The translations under genes and the position numbers were made by a program. This document shows, in pieces, positions 8,608-17,864 of a DNA stretch of 54,007 bases (position 1 is the first letter of the stretch; each line of letters begins with the position of its first letter). The notes beneath the pieces are model-generated. The model saw only the letters and a list, made by a program, of their open reading frames with translations. It was not told where the DNA came from and ran no database searches. Location of the stretch: the NCBI GenBank assembly GCA_913058575.1, contig CAJXRF010000036.1, positions 1 through 54,007 on the forward strand, given 5' to 3'. The DNA comes from an uncultured Bermanella sp. Lineage in GTDB: Bacteria; Pseudomonadota; Gammaproteobacteria; Pseudomonadales; Oceanobacteraceae.

Positions 8608-10009
8608 ATTCTTGCATGGCCTTTAGCTCACTTTCTTGCTGCATGAGTAAACGATTAAATTGCGGTGCTAAACCAATCACAGCATAGCCATTGATAGGGT
8701 GCTTTTTGCCTTTTACGAGAAAACTTTGGCAAGCTTCTGTGACTAATAGTGCCTCACAGGAGGAATGAAGATATATCTGTTCGCTGATGATGAGCTTATC
8801 AGGGTTGGCCAAATCACAAAGTCTTGCTGCCAAATTAACGGTATCACCAGTAATGGTAAACTGCATCCGTTCATGATCGCCAATAGCCCCTGCCAGCATT
8901 TCTCCACAATGAAGCCCAAGTCTAAATTGCAACGGCGGTAAGTTTTCTTTTGTGCGTTGTAAATTCAGCGATTCACTTAAACGAATAAATACTTGGGCTG
9001 CGCAAATGGCGTTGATTGGGTGCTTTGGGTCGTTCACATGCACCCCAAAGGTTAACATGGCACCGTCGCCAATATAGTTGTCTACGCTACCCCAGTAAAT
9101 TTTACTCACTTGGTGGAGCAAGGAATAATATTGGTTGAGGATATGGGCGATTTGTTGAGGGCTTTGTGTTTCGCTGAGCTGTGTGAAGCCGACGATGTCC
9201 ACAAAAAGAACCGACCCGGTGACAGATTTAAGAGGCTTTTTGGCTTCCTTTAAGTCCGACAATATATCTTTGGCAATGTCTTTTGAAAAATAGGTGTTGA
9301 ACTTTCCTTCAATGGATTCTTTATCCCTTAATCCCTTTAACATATGTTTAAAACTTTTAATTAAATCGCCCACTTCGTTATTTTTTATAATAGGCAGATC
9401 GGGGTCAAGATCACCTTGTGCGACTAGCTGGGTGATTTCTTGTAATTGCTTTAAAGGCTGGGTGAGTTTTCTGGCAATAAATATACTGCTTAAGATGGCT
9501 AGAATACCAATGCCGAAAATAATAAGGGTTAAGGTATTTTGTGTTTTTGCCAAAGACTCGCGAATGATGTTGTGGTCTATTTTTAGCTGTATGAAGCCTG
9601 CTGTAATGTCATGAAACAAAATGTCGGCTTGGTATATTTTGCTAAAAGGGTTTTGAATCAGATGTTTTCCCATGGCTTGGGCTACGGCGTTTTTCTTTTC
9701 ATCTAGTATGGCAATAGAATGAATATTTTCACTGCTGCGTACTAGGTTCTCCAGCATGGCCGATAAGGCTAAATGGTCATCGGCCATTAACATTTCCGCT
9801 GCGCTATTGGCTGCTTGCTGAGTAATGGTGTGAGCAAATGTGTCGGTTTGTTTTTGCACTAATTGCTGAAAATTCACTTGTAGGTAGCCCCATAAAACCC
9901 CTGAAGCAAGGCACAGCATAACGCTCATGGCCAATAACATTTGCCAAAAAAGTGGAAAGCGGACCTTGTTTAAGGAAAGCCTATTGATAACAGAAATTGA
10001 ACTGGCCAT
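8600..10009 (-). CDS. Membrane-bound class III adenylate/guanylate cyclase with HAMP domain
   Basis: The 469-aa protein has TM1 (about 22-43), a ~115-residue periplasmic sensor region, TM2 (about 160-179), a HAMP linker and a C-terminal class III cyclase domain from about 264. Metal-binding aspartates are D271 (FVDIVGFT) and D315 (YIGDGAM). The transition-state residues N392 and R396 are intact (VNLAARL). The base-recognition residues are unusual: N311 where adenylate cyclases have Lys, and Q383 where they have Asp/Thr. Catalysis thus looks possible, while the choice of ATP or GTP is open. The downstream lipoprotein gene overlaps it. Confidence 0.88.
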   Translation of the reverse strand: MASSISVINRLSLNKVRFPLFWQMLLAMSVMLCLASGVLWGYLQVNFQQLVQKQTDTFAHTITQQAANSAAEMLMADDHLALSAMLENLVRSSENIHSIAILDEKKNAVAQAMGKHLIQNPFSKIYQADILFHDITAGFIQLKIDHNIIRESLAKTQNTLTLIIFGIGILAILSSIFIARKLTQPLKQLQEITQLVAQGDLDPDLPIIKNNEVGDLIKSFKHMLKGLRDKESIEGKFNTYFSKDIAKDILSDLKEAKKPLKSVTGSVLFVDIVGFTQLSETQSPQQIAHILNQYYSLLHQVSKIYWGSVDNYIGDGAMLTFGVHVNDPKHPINAICAAQVFIRLSESLNLQRTKENLPPLQFRLGLHCGEMLAGAIGDHERMQFTITGDTVNLAARLCDLANPDKLIISEQIYLHSSCEALLVTEACQSFLVKGKKHPINGYAVIGLAPQFNRLLMQQESELKAMQEYV

Positions 10010-10115
10010 GCTTCAAGAGTGGGTGTCCATTAATGGTTTGATACGGAATAGGGCATTGTCGAGACAACGCTATTAAACACTGAATTGATCTGGGCATCTA
10101 TGAAGTATTGCTCAA

Positions 10116-10430
10116 TTAGGCCCAATCGTCTCCGTAGTTGTGCAGCAGTTCTTCACCTTGTTGTATGTCCTTAAGAGCCACCACGGTAAAGTCATCATAA
10201 TAAGCCACGTTGGCTTGTTTACTGTGGTTAATAAACTTGAGGTCATTTTCAACCTGAAATTTGTCCTGTCCGTCATTCATCCATAAAACATGAAGTCCAT
10301 CATGGGAGACAGGCTTACCTTGTAAAGTGCCGATTACGGTATCTTGTTGGATGTCTTGGGCGGCAAATAGACCTTTACCATGCAATGGGCTGTCTTTTAC
10401 AAGCGTGAGAGTTGTGATTGATTGAGTCAT
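10116..10430 (-). CDS. Small SET-domain protein (putative lysine methyltransferase)
   Basis: The 104-aa protein is little more than a minimal SET fold. The N-terminal GKGLFAAQDI segment, the FINHS motif (residues 67-71, SAM/pseudoknot) and the C-terminal GEELLHNYG (92-100, substrate tyrosine) are all in the right order. Bacterial stand-alone SET proteins are known, but their substrates mostly are not. The gene begins 3 bases after the TetR stop codon, with AGGA eight bases before its ATG, so it is the third gene of an AraC-TetR-SET operon. Confidence 0.85.
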   Translation of the reverse strand: MTQSITTLTLVKDSPLHGKGLFAAQDIQQDTVIGTLQGKPVSHDGLHVLWMNDGQDKFQVENDLKFINHSKQANVAYYDDFTVVALKDIQQGEELLHNYGDDWA

Positions 10431-10433
10431 GGG

Positions 10434-11051
10434 TTATTCCTGAGGCTGTTCTTGAATGCCTAACAATGCATTCATTCCCAGCTGTACAAATTTCATCATA
10501 TCCTGAATGGGTGGGTTTGGCGCAAAATAAGCAAGGGTAACAGGATGGGCCTGTCCAAACAAAATTCTTGCTAAATCACGGGCGCTCAATTGAGAAATCA
10601 TTTGGCCTTTATCTAAACCAGACTGGATAGTTGGCTCTATGATATCTAGCACTTTATCTTGAAACGCAATGTACTTAGGCCAGCTGTCGTCTCTAACAGA
10701 TGCGCTCCACTCTAACCAAATAGTCACTAAATCTGGGTGTTGCTGCGCCATTTTTAAAAAGCTAAAAGCGTGTTTTTGCAATGTACTAACAGGGTTTTTA
10801 AGCGCGCAATCTTGTTGATGGTACTCTTTGGCAAAATCCAGAAAAAAGCTTTCTACTGTTTGTAAAACAGCATCCACTAAATCTTCGCGAGTATTAAAAT
10901 AATTAAAGACAGTGGGCACCGACACGCCACTGGCTTCGGCCACATCAGCATGGGCGGCACGGCCAATGCCTCGCTTGGCAAAGACGTTTACAGCAGCCTC
11001 CAGCAGCTGCTGCCTACGTTGTTCAGGGTTTAAACGGGTACGTGAAGTCAT
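10434..11051 (-). CDS. TetR-family transcriptional regulator
   Basis: The 205-aa protein has an N-terminal helix-turn-helix: residues 15-60 include LLEAAVNVFAKRG and VSVPTVFNYFNTREDL, the diagnostic TetR recognition helix and aromatic patch. The C-terminal helical domain is typical for ligand binding and dimerisation, but the ligand is not identifiable. The gene starts 7 bases after the AraC gene stop and its ribosome site lies in the last codons of that gene. It probably controls its own operon, possibly together with the AraC protein. Confidence 0.92.
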   Translation of the reverse strand: MTSRTRLNPEQRRQQLLEAAVNVFAKRGIGRAAHADVAEASGVSVPTVFNYFNTREDLVDAVLQTVESFFLDFAKEYHQQDCALKNPVSTLQKHAFSFLKMAQQHPDLVTIWLEWSASVRDDSWPKYIAFQDKVLDIIEPTIQSGLDKGQMISQLSARDLARILFGQAHPVTLAYFAPNPPIQDMMKFVQLGMNALLGIQEQPQE

Positions 11052-11058
11052 GAATGGG

Positions 11059-12078
11059 TTAAGATCCTAACTTTTCATCGCCTTGGCGGTAGGCCCCAGG
11101 GGTCATGCCTGTCCATTTTTTAAATGCTCGGTGGAAAGTACTGGGTTCAGAAAATCCTAGCTTTTCAGCAACGCCTTGAATGCTTAAGTCGCCTTGTTCC
11201 AGATAATACAAGGCGGTATCACGGCGCATCTGATCTTTTAATTCCTGGTAGGTTAACCCTTCCTCTTTTAAGCGGCGACGTAGGGTTTGCGGGCTTGTGT
11301 AAAGGGCGTTGGCAACCGTATCAAAGTTGGGCATATCAAGTGATAAATCATCACCAATGATGGCTCTGATTTGGGCCACTAAACTGTTTCCTTCATCGGG
11401 TTTGGCCAGCAAGTCGGCAGGGCTGTGCTTTAAGAAATTGCGTAACGTGGTTTCATTTTGAACAATTTTTTCTGATAAAAATTTAACCGGAAAACGAAGG
11501 CCTGTGTAGCTGCCATCAAAATGGAAGTCGCAGCTAAAAAGACGTTTATATTCGGTGTGTGATTCTGGCTCTGGGTAACGGAAACTGGCCTCTACTAAAT
11601 TTATTCGACGCCCAATTAGCCAACTGCCAAAGCGGTGCCATATCACCAGGATGCTTTCGATTAAGAATCGGTCTGGGTCATTGAGGTGCTCTTCATCGAC
11701 GATAATGGTGGCAAATTGATCATCTACCACTAATTTTATCTCTGCTAAATCTAAGAAAAGTGCATAAAAACGAAAGGCCCGTCGAAAAGCTTTTTCTAGG
11801 TTAGGACAATGAATAACCGAATGACACATCATGGCAAATGAACCGAGTGGGCTAGGTTGTTTACCAAGCCCTGCATATTCGTCTTGCATTTCATGCCAGA
11901 TATTTTGCACTAGTTGGGTGTATTGACGAGCAGTGACCCGCGACATGGGCTCATGCAGTACTTCTTCTAATATGCCAGAGCGAGCGAGCAGCCCTTTTAA
12001 ATCCATTCCTTTCTCTTTAGGCCCGCGCAAGGCAGCCATTACATAATGGTAAGGAATTGAAAACTCTAATATATCCAT
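11059..12078 (-). CDS. AraC-family regulator with arabinose-binding-like N-terminal domain
   Basis: The 339-aa protein has the long (~190 residue) N-terminal effector domain of the OruR/ArgR-like AraC group. A C-terminal double helix-turn-helix follows (about 235-335) with the conserved LGFSEPSTFHRAFKKWTG motif. Regulators of this subgroup often accompany lipid, alcohol or hydrocarbon catabolism genes, but the target here is not evident. It is the first gene of the operon with TetR and SET. It faces a 350-base divergent region shared with a metallo-hydrolase gene. It is a paralogue-type match to the AraC protein at 14658. Confidence 0.92.
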   Translation of the reverse strand: MDILEFSIPYHYVMAALRGPKEKGMDLKGLLARSGILEEVLHEPMSRVTARQYTQLVQNIWHEMQDEYAGLGKQPSPLGSFAMMCHSVIHCPNLEKAFRRAFRFYALFLDLAEIKLVVDDQFATIIVDEEHLNDPDRFLIESILVIWHRFGSWLIGRRINLVEASFRYPEPESHTEYKRLFSCDFHFDGSYTGLRFPVKFLSEKIVQNETTLRNFLKHSPADLLAKPDEGNSLVAQIRAIIGDDLSLDMPNFDTVANALYTSPQTLRRRLKEEGLTYQELKDQMRRDTALYYLEQGDLSIQGVAEKLGFSEPSTFHRAFKKWTGMTPGAYRQGDEKLGS

Positions 12079-12428
12079 GGGTATATTTAACCTATTAGCC
12101 TGACCGAATTAATGTGGCTTATAACCTGAAAGCATACACAAATGGAGACTTTTCTGCAGCAGCTATTGGCCGCTGGGTTTAGCTGGGTATAAATTAATCT
12201 GTTTTGTAGTGTACTGGTAATCACCTAAATAGAGATTTACCTAGGTTGTGGAATATTGATAATGCTTTTTATACCGTTATCTAAATGGGCGGGTATAGTT
12301 CTCAAAAATTGTATGCAAGAGGGTCGTGGGCCTCTTGATTGATAATCTCAGTTATAAAGAGTCATTGTGTAATTGATTAAGCTGGGTGCTAGTGACAACC
12401 TAGTTTTTTGCTTTAGGTTTGAAATTTA
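12079..12428. other. 350-bp divergent intergenic region
   Basis: The region separates the AraC operon (minus) from the metallo-hydrolase gene (plus), so it must hold both promoters. I see an inverted repeat CAAGAGG-(8)-CCTCTTG at 12318-12339 and AT-rich stretches, but no convincing -35/-10 pair, no RNA gene and no open frame worth calling. Confidence 0.5.
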
Positions 12429-13235
12429 ATGCCCGTTCGTCAACTTTATCAGCATCAACGAGTTCAAGGGGTCAAAGTCGGTCGCTTTAACCACGGGATT
12501 AACACGCAATTTATTGTTTATCGAATGGGCAGTACGGTTATTGATGCTGGACCGAGTAATCAATGGCGACACGTGGCGAAGTTTTTAAAAAAAGAGCCAG
12601 TTAAACAATTGCTGCTCACTCATCATCATGAAGATCACAGTGGTAATGCGCAGCGGATTGCAAAACTGTTTTCAATAACGCCTAAGGCGCCTAAGCTAGC
12701 ACAAGCCAAGTTAGCAACAGGATACCCCACACCATTATTGCAAAAAATAGTGTGGGGAAGCCCGCGCCCTGTTCACACTCGCAACTTAGCCGACACTGAA
12801 TTTTTGGAAGACGCCACAAAGGTTATTCCAGTACATACCCCAGGGCATGCTAAAGATTTAACCTGTTTCCATGTGCCTAGCGAGGGTTATTTTTTTAGTG
12901 GTGATTTGTATATCGCCAAAACCATTAAAATGTTGCGTAAAGATGAGGACTTAATCGAGCTAATAAACAGCTTGAGAAAAGTTCAACAATTAGACTTTAC
13001 AACGTTGTTTTGCCCCCATGGGGGCATCATTCAAGACGGCAAGCAAGCCTTACAGCTGAAACTTAATAATATTTTACAGTTGTGCAGTGAAGTGAAAGAG
13101 CTGGCAGAAAAAGGCTGGCCTATTGATCAAATTGCTCAATATTTATTAGGGCCAGAAGACGCTACGGCAAAACTCACTAATGGTAATTTCTCGAAAACAA
13201 ACCTGATTAAGCAGTGTGCCTTAATGAACCTTTAA
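12429..13235 (+). CDS. Metallo-beta-lactamase-fold hydrolase
   Basis: The 268-aa protein carries the metal-binding HxHxDH signature (H65-E68-D69-H70 in LLLTHHHEDHSGN). Further family ligands follow in order: His in VHTPGHAKD, Asp in FFSGDLY and His in FCPHGG. This is the glyoxalase II-like branch of the superfamily, with a helical C-terminal part similar to LACTB2-type proteins. The substrate cannot be told; thioester or other ester hydrolysis is typical. No strong ribosome site is visible before the ATG. A hairpin with T-run (13253-13286) closes the gene. Confidence 0.88.
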   Translation: MPVRQLYQHQRVQGVKVGRFNHGINTQFIVYRMGSTVIDAGPSNQWRHVAKFLKKEPVKQLLLTHHHEDHSGNAQRIAKLFSITPKAPKLAQAKLATGYPTPLLQKIVWGSPRPVHTRNLADTEFLEDATKVIPVHTPGHAKDLTCFHVPSEGYFFSGDLYIAKTIKMLRKDEDLIELINSLRKVQQLDFTTLFCPHGGIIQDGKQALQLKLNNILQLCSEVKELAEKGWPIDQIAQYLLGPEDATAKLTNGNFSKTNLIKQCALMNL

Positions 13236-13252
13236 AAATTACTTAAATCATC

Positions 13253-13286
13253 ACCAGTGAAATAGGTCGATATCTCACTGGTTTTA
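13253..13286 (+). terminator. Terminator after the metallo-hydrolase gene
   Basis: ACCAGTGA (13253-13260) pairs with TCACTGGT (13275-13282), and the stem runs into TTTT. It lies between convergent genes. Confidence 0.65.
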
Positions 13287-13295
13287 AAATAGGTT

Positions 13296-14078
13296 TTAAA
13301 TGGCTTGTGGCTTTAAAAACTTTAAAGTCATGCGATCACTTTCACCAATGGCTTTATATTTTTTAATGTTGCTTTCACCTTTTATTCTAAGGGTGGGCGG
13401 TAACGTCCATACCCCGTTGGGATGAGACTTTGTATCCAGTTTGTTTGCATTAATTTCTGATGATTCTAATAAAACAAAGCCTGCTTGTTTGGCTAGCTTG
13501 ATCACATACCAACTGCTTACGTAGCCGGAATCGACCATTTGTTGAAGGTTAAAGCTATCTGGAGCTCGATGTTCAACCACACCTAATATGCCACCTGGCT
13601 TGAGGGCTTTGAAAAAGGCATCAAACGCCACTTGTTCACTGTCATTGCGCATCCAATTATGAACATTTCGGAAGGTAAGCACTCTGTCAGCAGAAGATGG
13701 ATCGGCAATATTAAGGCTTTTAGGCGGTTCAAAGTCCTTTAAAGTTAAATTTTTATAATGGTCTTTTTGCAGGCTAATTTTATCTTCAAATTGCTGCCTT
13801 GAGCGGCGAAAGAAATTAACGTTCGAATCTTTTGGAAAGTGCGCAGCGATCAATTGACCTTTGCCGTTCATTTTTTCGGCAAGCACCTCAGTGTACCAGC
13901 CACCTCCAGGCCAAATTTCCACCACAGTTTGTTCAGGCTGAATATCAAAAAAGGTTAGGGTTTGAGCGGGATGTCGGTACTGATCTCTTTGCATATTATT
14001 GGCTGATCTGTGTTCATTGGCCATGGCAAAGAGTGAGGTGAATACTAAAATAAAAGCTAAAGTTGTTTTGCCCATCAT
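13296..14078 (-). CDS. Exported class I SAM-dependent methyltransferase-like protein
   Basis: The protein starts with a signal peptide (MMGKTTLAFILVF... ending near AMANE). It then has a Rossmann methyltransferase core: motif I VVEIWPGGGWYTEVLAEKM, then an acidic strand, LTFRNVHNW and the GGILGVVEHR motif. Exported proteins of this make-up form a small conserved family of predicted methyltransferases (COG4798-like). An exported SAM enzyme is odd, since SAM is cytoplasmic, so export or the function may differ from expectation. I chose the ATG at 14078 because GGA lies just upstream; an in-frame TTG at 14087 is less likely and ATG at 14075 is an alternative. Confidence 0.8.
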   Translation of the reverse strand: MMGKTTLAFILVFTSLFAMANEHRSANNMQRDQYRHPAQTLTFFDIQPEQTVVEIWPGGGWYTEVLAEKMNGKGQLIAAHFPKDSNVNFFRRSRQQFEDKISLQKDHYKNLTLKDFEPPKSLNIADPSSADRVLTFRNVHNWMRNDSEQVAFDAFFKALKPGGILGVVEHRAPDSFNLQQMVDSGYVSSWYVIKLAKQAGFVLLESSEINANKLDTKSHPNGVWTLPPTLRIKGESNIKKYKAIGESDRMTLKFLKPQAI

Positions 14079-14087
14079 GCATTCCAA

Positions 14088-14657
14088 ATTTCAAATTAGC
14101 ATCCAGTATAGAGTAAATGCACAAAGGGCACATTGGGCATTTTTGTCTAGTTTAATGTGAGTGGATTTGAGGTTGTTTATAGGTCAGATTCTGCTTTATG
14201 AACTTCTTTATTGTTCCCAGTTATATGCTGTTGACCTAGTGTTTGTGTTTGCCTTTGGCCCTGGCAATGGTGCACCTTTTGGCATAACTGGATGCGGGCA
14301 GATAAATGGTGGCCTATTTAAAGGTATGGAGGTGCGTTAGGTGAAAAATGAGGCTGGAATGTGACTTTTCGACATGCTCTGACGAAGTGTATTTCTAAGC
14401 TGGTGATGGACGGGGAGATAAATTCAGTATGCCTGACGCGCCCAGACTGGATTGAGTTAAGACTTTAAGAATATTATCCGCCGTTGTCAGTCAATAAATA
14501 CAGTGTGGTCAGAAAAAAATCTTGGCGCACAGGGGCTGGCACAGGGTTTTATAGGAATTTTTTTGCAGTTTAATCCTATAGACTTGTGAGCCCTACGCAT
14601 TTTCTGGTACTTTCTATCCAAAAATAATAAACATTCTCCTTTTTATAGGTTGTCTTA
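14088..14657. other. 570-bp intergenic region without a gene
   Basis: The region sits between the divergent exported-methyltransferase and AraC genes. I find no supported open frame or RNA gene. The one structure worth noting is TATAGGA (14550-14556) with its complement TCCTATA (14574-14580), 78 bases before the AraC ATG, a possible operator. Confidence 0.45.
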
Positions 14658-15662
14658 ATGAGAGATGGCAGCATTTTATTGCGTCTAGTTCATGAAGCCA
14701 TGTTGCAAATGGATATTGATGCCAACAGCATTTATAGACGTTGTGGCGTGACCCTTTCTTTAACTGAAAACAAGCAGGCACGCCTTCAGCACGAAGCCAA
14801 CCGAGCTTTCTGGCAAGCTGCTGAAGAGGTTACGCAAGATCCATACATAGGCTTACATGTGGCAGAGTACATTCCTTTGTATAAGGGACATGTGCTTGAG
14901 TACTTGTTTTTAAGCAGTCCCTCGTTTGGTGAGGGCTTAAAGCGCGCATTGAGCTATCAGCGTTTAATTACCGATGTGGCTCAATCGTATTTGCAGGTTA
15001 ACGATAACGAAGCCTGTTTAGTGCTGGACACTAAAATGGGTAAAGACTTAAGCAAACACTTTAATGAATGCAGCATAGTGGGCATGATTAAGTTTTTTAA
15101 AAGCTTAACCGATGATCAGTTTACCCCAATCTATGTGGATTTTTTATACGAAGAACCCGCTGACTTAACAGATTATAGCCGTATCTTTAACTGCGAATTA
15201 CGTTTTAATCAGCCACGAAATGCCATTAGTTTTGATTCCGATGTGTTAAATGTTAAATCCCCCCATGCAGAGCCTGAGCTATTGAGGCTGCATGAAAAAG
15301 TAGCAGAACAGCACTTGGCCAAGCTAGAACAAGAAGACATGGTGTATGAAGTGAAGCGGGTGGTGGGGGAGTTACTGGAGAATCAAGACGTTAGCCTTGA
15401 TTTGGTTGCAGGGAAATTAAATCTTACCCCAAGAGCGTTGCGTTCTACTTTAACCTTAGCCGACACCAGCTTTAATCAAATACTAAGCGAGTATCGATGT
15501 TTGTTGGCCAAAAGGCTTTTGGTGCGCACACAGGAATCGGTTGAGGAAATCGTTTACTTAACGGGTTTCTCAGAACCCAGTACATTTTATCGTGCTTTTA
15601 AACGGTGGACCGATATGACGCCCATCGAATACCGTAAACTTAAAAAAGGCAGCCGCGACTAA
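14658..15662 (+). CDS. AraC-family regulator, second of the same subgroup
   Basis: The 334-aa protein has the arabinose-binding-like N-terminal domain (about 15-195) and C-terminal AraC helix-turn-helix pair. The latter ends with GFSEPSTFYRAFKRWTDMTP, nearly the same as in the regulator at 11059. The acyl-CoA dehydrogenase gene 276 bases downstream, on the same strand, is the natural candidate target. No ligand is evident. A hairpin at 15684-15710 follows the stop codon. Confidence 0.9.
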   Translation: MRDGSILLRLVHEAMLQMDIDANSIYRRCGVTLSLTENKQARLQHEANRAFWQAAEEVTQDPYIGLHVAEYIPLYKGHVLEYLFLSSPSFGEGLKRALSYQRLITDVAQSYLQVNDNEACLVLDTKMGKDLSKHFNECSIVGMIKFFKSLTDDQFTPIYVDFLYEEPADLTDYSRIFNCELRFNQPRNAISFDSDVLNVKSPHAEPELLRLHEKVAEQHLAKLEQEDMVYEVKRVVGELLENQDVSLDLVAGKLNLTPRALRSTLTLADTSFNQILSEYRCLLAKRLLVRTQESVEEIVYLTGFSEPSTFYRAFKRWTDMTPIEYRKLKKGSRD

Positions 15663-15683
15663 CCTTATCTTCCTCATTATTTG

Positions 15684-15710
15684 AGCCATCCGCCACTTTG
15701 GTGAATGGCT
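15684..15710 (+). terminator. Hairpin after the AraC gene
   Basis: AGCCAT (15684-15689) pairs with ATGGCT (15705-15710), and the stem continues inward as CGCC/GGTG with one mismatch. No T-run follows, so it is a weak terminator candidate. Confidence 0.4.
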
Positions 15711-15938
15711 TATATCAGTTGATCCTTCCCTACGCTGTATTTTTTAATTTCTCTTATATGGCTTTTATTTAATATTAAATTGTCATTTCAGCCAATGCAT
15801 CCATGGGGTGCTTATTTATGCTGCCAGCGGTATTTGGCCAAGACCTCGATTGGGCCTGTATTTCTATTTAATGTGTAAAACCGATGACACCCAAGACAGC
15901 AGGGTGAGTTGCATTTAAAGCCATGAGAGCCATAGATT

Positions 15939-17750
15939 ATGCTAGCTTATAAAGCGCCGTTAACCGATATGAAATTTTTAATTAACGATGTATTTGATTT
16001 TCAAAGTCATTATCAATCGTTACGAGGGGGAGAGGAGGCGTCTTCTGAAATGGTCGATGCCATTCTAGAGCATTGTGCCAAATTTTGTGAAAGTGAACTA
16101 TCGCCTTTAAATCAATCAGGTGACGAACAAGGCTGTCACTTTGAAAATAGACAAGTCACCACACCAGATGGTTGGAAGGGCGCTTACGATCAGTATATTG
16201 AAGGGGGTTGGCAAGGACTGTCTTTTCCAACTGAGTTTGGTGGGCAAGGTTTACCCTTATCGTTAGGGGTTTTTAAATCAGAAATGATTGGAACGGCCAA
16301 TTGGAGTTGGGGCATGTATCCCGGCTTATCTCAAGGGGCTATGAATACCATTTTAATGCACGGTAATGACAAGCAAAAAGATTGCTTTATGCAGCCTATG
16401 GTGGAGGGTCGTTGGGCAGGCACCATGTGTTTAACTGAGCCGCAATGCGGTACAGATTTAGGTCAGGTAAAAACTCGCGCAGAACTAAACAGTGATGGCA
16501 GTTATAAAATAACCGGCACCAAAATATTTATCTCATCTGGTGAGCACGATATGACTGAGAATATTATTCATATTGTGCTCGCACGATTGCCCGGGGCTCC
16601 AGCGGGCACCAATGGCATTTCATTATTCATTGTCCCCAAAGTGAATATTAATGACAGTGGGGAATTATTAGAAAGAAACACGGTTTATTGTGACTCCATA
16701 GAAAAGAAAATGGGCATCCATGGTTCTTCAACCTGTGTTATGAACTTTGAAGAGGCCAAAGGTTTTTTAATTGGTGAACAAAATAAAGGCTTGCATTGTA
16801 TGTTTACCTTTATGAATACGGCCCGAATAGGTACTTCTATTCAAGGCATTGGTTCTTGTGAGTTGGCTTATCAAGGCAGTGTGCCTTACGCAAAAGACCG
16901 TTTGTCTATGCGTTCGTTAACAGGCACTAAGCAACCTGATAGTGTGGCTGATTCGCTTATTGTTCACCCTGATGTACGACGCATGTTGTTAACCCAAAAG
17001 GCGTTTGCTGAAGGAGGCCGAGCCATGTTGTACTTTGCTTGCCAAATAGCCGATAAAATGATGGATTGCCATGCCAAAGGAGACACGCAGGCTTATGATG
17101 AATACGATGACGAATTGGGTTTTTTAACGCCCATTTTAAAAGCTTTTTTAACGGAAGCAGGCAGTGAATCGGCTAATTTAGGCATGCAAGTTTATGGCGG
17201 TCATGGTTTTATTAAAGAATGGGGTATGGAGCAGATTGTAAGAGATGCACGCATTTCAACGCTATACGAAGGCACCACTGGCGTGCAGGCACTTGATTTA
17301 TTAGGACGCAAAGTATTACTGGGAAAATTAAAAACCTTTAAGGCCTTTGTGGCTCAAATTAAGCAGTTTATTAAAGAGCATAAAAACAAAAAGGAAATGA
17401 AGCCGTTTATAAAAGTGCTTAAAAAACAAGTGCGCCAGTGGCAATGGAACACCATAAAAATAGCGTATAAAGCCAACAAAAATCGTGACATGGTGGGTTC
17501 GGCTTCGGTTGATTATTTAATGTACAGTGGTTATATCGTCATGGCCTATTTTTGGGCGAAGATGGCGGATGCTGCGCATACCAAAATAAAAGCTGAGAAA
17601 GGCCTAACCCCTTTTTATGCATCTAAAATTCAAACAGCTGAATTTTATTATGAGCGCATTTTGCCACGTACATTGTCCTTACAGGCCACCATGCAAAAAA
17701 GCCCTGAATCACTTATGCAAATGCCAGAAGAAGGCTTTACCAATAGTTAA
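15939..17750 (+). CDS. Long-form acyl-CoA dehydrogenase, 603 aa
   Basis: This is an FAD enzyme that introduces the alpha-beta double bond in acyl-CoA during beta-oxidation. It has the ACAD N-terminal helical domain, the FAD/acyl binding strand segment TEPQCGTDLGQVKT and ITGTKIFISSGEHD. The catalytic glutamate is in LYEGTTGVQALD, the position used by medium-chain enzymes. An extra ~130-residue C-terminal helical domain makes it about 600 aa, as in the FadE5/AcdH-like group seen in Pseudomonas and marine gammaproteobacteria. The ATG is preceded by only a weak ribosome site. The upstream AraC gene probably regulates it. Chain-length preference is unknown. Confidence 0.92.
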   Translation: MLAYKAPLTDMKFLINDVFDFQSHYQSLRGGEEASSEMVDAILEHCAKFCESELSPLNQSGDEQGCHFENRQVTTPDGWKGAYDQYIEGGWQGLSFPTEFGGQGLPLSLGVFKSEMIGTANWSWGMYPGLSQGAMNTILMHGNDKQKDCFMQPMVEGRWAGTMCLTEPQCGTDLGQVKTRAELNSDGSYKITGTKIFISSGEHDMTENIIHIVLARLPGAPAGTNGISLFIVPKVNINDSGELLERNTVYCDSIEKKMGIHGSSTCVMNFEEAKGFLIGEQNKGLHCMFTFMNTARIGTSIQGIGSCELAYQGSVPYAKDRLSMRSLTGTKQPDSVADSLIVHPDVRRMLLTQKAFAEGGRAMLYFACQIADKMMDCHAKGDTQAYDEYDDELGFLTPILKAFLTEAGSESANLGMQVYGGHGFIKEWGMEQIVRDARISTLYEGTTGVQALDLLGRKVLLGKLKTFKAFVAQIKQFIKEHKNKKEMKPFIKVLKKQVRQWQWNTIKIAYKANKNRDMVGSASVDYLMYSGYIVMAYFWAKMADAAHTKIKAEKGLTPFYASKIQTAEFYYERILPRTLSLQATMQKSPESLMQMPEEGFTNS

Positions 17751-17770
17751 CTTCAGTGTTACTGATCTTT

Positions 17771-17801
17771 ACAGCCATTTTCTATTAGAATAAATGGCTG
17801 T
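17771..17801 (+). terminator. Hairpin after the acyl-CoA dehydrogenase gene
   Basis: ACAGCCATTT (17771-17780) pairs perfectly with AAATGGCTGT (17792-17801) around an 11-base loop. AAAAGC rather than T-residues follows on the plus strand, so its terminator role is uncertain. Confidence 0.45.
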
Positions 17802-17864
17802 AAAAGCTCATAGGCTAGCAACAAAATTGATGAATAAAAATATCTGTGTTTAAGCGAACTATAC

